Origin: Bacteroidaceae bacterium
GTDB lineage: Bacteria; Bacteroidota; Bacteroidia; Bacteroidales; Bacteroidaceae
Direction: 5' to 3'
DNA length: 64,000 bases
NCBI GenBank assembly: GCA_017507105.1
Contig: JAFWBM010000027.1
Location: forward strand, 124,001 to 188,000
The notes under the pieces are model-generated. The model was given only the letters and a program-made list of their open reading frames with translations. It did not search any database and had not been told where the DNA came from. Positions 60,920 through 64,000 of the stretch are shown here, piece by piece; the first letter of the stretch is position 1, and each line of letters opens with the position of its first letter. A program made the position numbers and the translations under genes.

Positions 60920-63900
60920 TTACTTCACAAGTATCTTCTTGCCACCTGTAATATAAACACCTGGAGAAGTAACCTTATCAAGTTTTCTTCCTGTCAGGTC
61001 AAATATATCACAGGATTTACCATCGGCATTGATATCAGATATTCCATCTGTAGCAATTACTGCAAGAATTACATCTACAATCTGTCCGCCATTTGCCTTA
61101 AAATCGCCAAACTTACCATCTGAGTCACCCATAGGATCAATATTACTCCAATCCTGTTTTATACGCATACGGTAGTTTCCGGTGACCTCGGGCGCAACGA
61201 ACGATGGAAGAGTTGGAGAATTACGGTTATTTCCTGTAATACTCTCTCCTAAACTATTCCAGCCAGACTCATCACTATCCGAGTCGTTGTTATAGAATGA
61301 ATAGGCTACAAGATCACCCGTTGGTTTCCAATTGCTACCATCCTCTATTCCGGCAGTAAAGCCATCTGCATCATAATCTACATATACATAGTGATGTATC
61401 CATGAGCCTGTTCTGTCCAATGTAATGGTAACATCCTCACCTGGAGCGGCCTTTAATACTGCAACAGCTGTTGCATCGGTATAATCCTGAGTCTGTTCGG
61501 TTGTAGAGAGAGTATAGGAACTTTCGCCATATTCGGGACTAGAAAGTTTCACACTCTTAACGGTTCTACCGGTATTTGTTTTAGTACCTGTATTTGTAGG
61601 CTCATAGATATCAACCTCTTTTACCCAGAACTCAAACGAACCACTGTAAGAATCACCATCAGACTTTGCAGTAACCAATCCGGCAGGAATCTCCAATGTA
61701 TACTTGCCGGGAGTTGTTACTACAGACAAAAGAGTTACATTAAGAATAGAGCCATCCACCTCATATGAAGCCTTTGTAACAACCTTTTCGTTAGCATCTT
61801 TCAACTCAATAGCAACATCAGACTCAGCCTTGTACTCACCTTGAATATCCTTATTGAAAAATATCTCTATCTCCTCGAGCGAAACAACAGCATCAGAAGG
61901 AGATATAGAGAGCGCCTCTAGCTCTATTGGTGCAACTACGACAAAGTTGAAAACTGCAGAAAAGCTCTCACCATTGCTGGCACGTGTAACTACTCCCTCG
62001 GGAATAACAAGTGAGTAATTACCTGCTGTGGTAATCTCTTTATCAAGTGTTATTGTAAGCACTTTACCATCTGCAATACAATTTGTGGACGCAACAACTA
62101 CACTCTCGGTATCTTTCAATTCGATAACGGCATCTGATTCAGCATTTAATTTAATATTGTCGCTGAATGTAAGTTTAATTTCACCAAGAGCCTCTACTTT
62201 ACCAGCAGGAGACACCGTTATCACATTAAAAGGGATGGTAGAAGTATCAGCATTAGGGTCAACACCATCAAAAGCAAATACACTGCTTGACGGCAATGTT
62301 ACTGTCAACTGTTTATCTATATCAATCTCTTCACCTTCAGTAAGACCACTGAGCGCATCCTGTACCTTGAATGATTTTGTAAGCACTATAGTTCCCTTTA
62401 TGTTTGCAGGAATATTGAGCGCCTCACGCAAGGTAAATGTATATGTTTGCTGGGTATTTGCACCGTTACGCAAAGCCAATGTAGCTTTTACACCGTTCCA
62501 TGCTGCCCAACCGTAAACTTCCTGCTTGCTACCAGTCCATGGGCTACCACCAACCCAATGGACATCTGCCAATACATCTGCATTCTTCTTCTGCCATGCT
62601 ATACATTCTGCGATATCGGCCCATAGTTTACCATTATTAATACTATTCAGCAGAGAATAATCAGCGTAAAGCTCCACCATTCCTGAACCACAGACAAAAG
62701 CACAACGCAACTCACGTAGCACAGCGTCGTATGTCATATTTTTAGAAACAGCACCGAACTTAGTAAGTATAAATCCATGAGTCATCAATGTATTGATAGG
62801 ACATATTGGAGAATTGGTTACGTAGTTCTGATAAACAAGACGGTCACGATATGTAATCCACTTTTCACGATCAATAGAGTTATTACCTATCTCGCCATAA
62901 TCGGCCTCTTGACGCCATGTAGCATCACTAATTTGATACCAGAACGGACTAGCCCATGTACCTACAGTGGTATTAAAGAAGATATCCTCGCGCAATTCTT
63001 CACGTACATAACGCTCGAGTCGTATTATACCCTCGGCATTCTCGTTTCCAATATCTCCGGCATCAGGACCTTTTGCCGAGAATTGGGCAGAAATACCATC
63101 AAATTTGAAGAATTTATAATCACCCTGGTTCTTTACAAGATTATAAGCTGCATCTTTAAATGCTTTGTAATATGCCGGATTAGACAACTGCATACCTCCC
63201 TTGTCGTTCCAGTATGCACGACGATAGTTACCACTCTGACCATATCCACCAACAGGACCTAACCAAGCACCTACACCGGCACCCATCTCGCTGGCCAAAG
63301 TAGCCATATCTCTCATTTCATTGGGGAATCCACTGTGGAAAGTCCAAGGACCATAATTATCCCAGCCGTCATCAATTATAAATGCCACCAGACCTTCGCC
63401 ATATTTGTCATAGAAATTTGTCTTCCAATTCTTAATGACATCGACAATATCATCAGATGTGAAATTTGTATGCTCACTACCCGGAGGCGCATTATTACGA
63501 TCTATATTAAGTTCATACCAACTGTTATAATGCGGGAACGCCCTCCAAGGCACTGCACGTTCACGCTCACTGTATGCAAGGAACGAGCGGCGTTTCTGTG
63601 TATCATGTATGTCACTTGCTGTTTCTGTTCCATCTTGTGCAACAAGACCAACAACAGCAGAAACTTTCCATGTCTCGCCGGCATCAAGAATTGTATTACG
63701 GCTCCAACGTCCCTGAATACCTACAATAGCCGAATTTATAACAGTTCCCTCCTTTGCCTCATATATATTTACACTCAATGTGCTGGATGCATTTATGCTT
63801 TCGCTCTTGCCCTCTACAAATACACGAATAGAGAATGTACCATCGTAAGGTGCTGAGAATGTGAATGTATTATTCTCGCTTTCTGTACCCGAAAAACCTC

Positions 63901-64000
63901 GGTGATAGTCTATTGCGGCAATATTACCTTCATTGTCGATTAGGTCGGCACCACCGAAGTTCAGACGATGACTACCCGCTGAATACTTCACTGTAATCTC
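60920..64000 (-). CDS. Secreted clan-D-like glycosidase with Ig repeats, GEVED domain and T9SS tail (5' end cut off)
   Basis: At least 1026 residues; the gene goes past the right edge, and the GTG near 63991 is not a real start because the frame stays open before it (EIT). A beta-sandwich comes first, then a TIM-barrel part like clan-D glycosidases (GH27/36/31): AFIIDDGWDN, KFFKFDGISAQF with the likely nucleophile Asp (about 300 of the visible part), and WYQISDATWRQEADYGE with a likely acid/base Asp. Two similar Ig-like repeats of about 100 residues follow (each with VIELKD or VAIELKD), then a GEVED-type domain (YVDYDADGFTAGIED, YRMRIKQDW) and a sorting tail (DIFDLTGRKLDKVTSPGVYI). It is probably surface-exported through type IX secretion. 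The sugar is unknown; alpha-galactoside is only one guess. Confidence 0.8.
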   Translation of the reverse strand, partial: EITVKYSAGSHRLNFGGADLIDNEGNIAAIDYHRGFSGTESENNTFTFSAPYDGTFSIRVFVEGKSESINASSTLSVNIYEAKEGTVINSAIVGIQGRWSRNTILDAGETWKVSAVVGLVAQDGTETASDIHDTQKRRSFLAYSERERAVPWRAFPHYNSWYELNIDRNNAPPGSEHTNFTSDDIVDVIKNWKTNFYDKYGEGLVAFIIDDGWDNYGPWTFHSGFPNEMRDMATLASEMGAGVGAWLGPVGGYGQSGNYRRAYWNDKGGMQLSNPAYYKAFKDAAYNLVKNQGDYKFFKFDGISAQFSAKGPDAGDIGNENAEGIIRLERYVREELREDIFFNTTVGTWASPFWYQISDATWRQEADYGEIGNNSIDREKWITYRDRLVYQNYVTNSPICPINTLMTHGFILTKFGAVSKNMTYDAVLRELRCAFVCGSGMVELYADYSLLNSINNGKLWADIAECIAWQKKNADVLADVHWVGGSPWTGSKQEVYGWAAWNGVKATLALRNGANTQQTYTFTLREALNIPANIKGTIVLTKSFKVQDALSGLTEGEEIDIDKQLTVTLPSSSVFAFDGVDPNADTSTIPFNVITVSPAGKVEALGEIKLTFSDNIKLNAESDAVIELKDTESVVVASTNCIADGKVLTITLDKEITTAGNYSLVIPEGVVTRASNGESFSAVFNFVVVAPIELEALSISPSDAVVSLEEIEIFFNKDIQGEYKAESDVAIELKDANEKVVTKASYEVDGSILNVTLLSVVTTPGKYTLEIPAGLVTAKSDGDSYSGSFEFWVKEVDIYEPTNTGTKTNTGRTVKSVKLSSPEYGESSYTLSTTEQTQDYTDATAVAVLKAAPGEDVTITLDRTGSWIHHYVYVDYDADGFTAGIEDGSNWKPTGDLVAYSFYNNDSDSDESGWNSLGESITGNNRNSPTLPSFVAPEVTGNYRMRIKQDWSNIDPMGDSDGKFGDFKANGGQIVDVILAVIATDGISDINADGKSCDIFDLTGRKLDKVTSPGVYITGGKKILVK

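Overview
The window is a stretch of chromosome from a member of the Bacteroidales (Bacteroides/Prevotella-like; I cannot place the genus). The signs are: AT-rich DNA; almost no Shine-Dalgarno sites; many promoters of the Bacteroidetes type (TTG about 19-21 nt before TAnnTTTG, read TATCTTTG, TATATTTG or TACCTTTG here); a serine palmitoyltransferase for sphingolipids; menaquinone genes; a TamL-type outer-membrane protein and BamD; DUF4293 and DUF4919 proteins; and secreted glycosidases that end in type IX secretion (T9SS) sorting-like tails. I see no prophage, transposase, CRISPR array or rRNA operon. Most of the window is core genome.

Layout. 1-7.4 kb: start of aspS (reverse), a panE-like ketopantoate reductase broken by an in-frame TAA, clpC, a RibD-C-type reductase joined directly to clpC, and htpG. 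7.5-12.6 kb: a patatin/beta-barrel outer-membrane protein, tRNA-Arg, a BASS-family transporter, menG and menA. 12.8-17.6 kb (reverse): tRNA-Lys, tyrS, a YycJ-like metallo-hydrolase and TamL. 17.9-24.9 kb (forward): a SpoU methyltransferase; fabD, a cytoplasmic GH13 amylase and a DUF4919 protein; mtgA with a SanA-like gene; a nucleotidase; and a membrane protein with an XRE regulator. 25.2-30.5 kb (reverse): S41 peptidase, SulP transporter, then bamD, omega-like and DUF4293. 30.8-40.6 kb: a DsbA-like protein, a tiny lipoprotein, a large GH2 beta-galactosidase, an S9 peptidase with an MFS transporter, and a small ORF. 40.8-48.3 kb (reverse): sigma factor, phosphohexomutase, C69 dipeptidase, M23 peptidase and a polysaccharide flippase. 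48.6-51.7 kb (forward): three glycosyltransferases. 51.9-53.8 kb: a second tRNA-Lys, a tandem 83-bp repeat and three unknown genes. 53.9-64 kb: a RelA/SpoT protein, pheS, a phosphatase, tRNA-Pro, spt, mltG, an orphan GC-richer segment and a clan-D-like glycosidase cut by the window edge.

How the genes fit together. Many genes build or maintain the envelope: BamD and TamL (outer membrane), MtgA, MltG and the M23 enzyme (peptidoglycan), Spt (sphingolipids), and flippase plus glycosyltransferases (surface glycan). Secreted glycosidases and peptidases with transporters handle nutrients.

The most unusual item is 52038-52328. An 83-bp unit is repeated three and a half times, and every copy carries a full Bacteroidetes promoter match in the same direction; the last copy abuts an unknown secreted-protein gene. 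Other points worth a second look are the panE nonsense codon, the degenerate synthetase domain of the RelA/SpoT protein, the DsbA-like protein with an unassigned C-terminal domain, and the orphan segment at 60611-60864.
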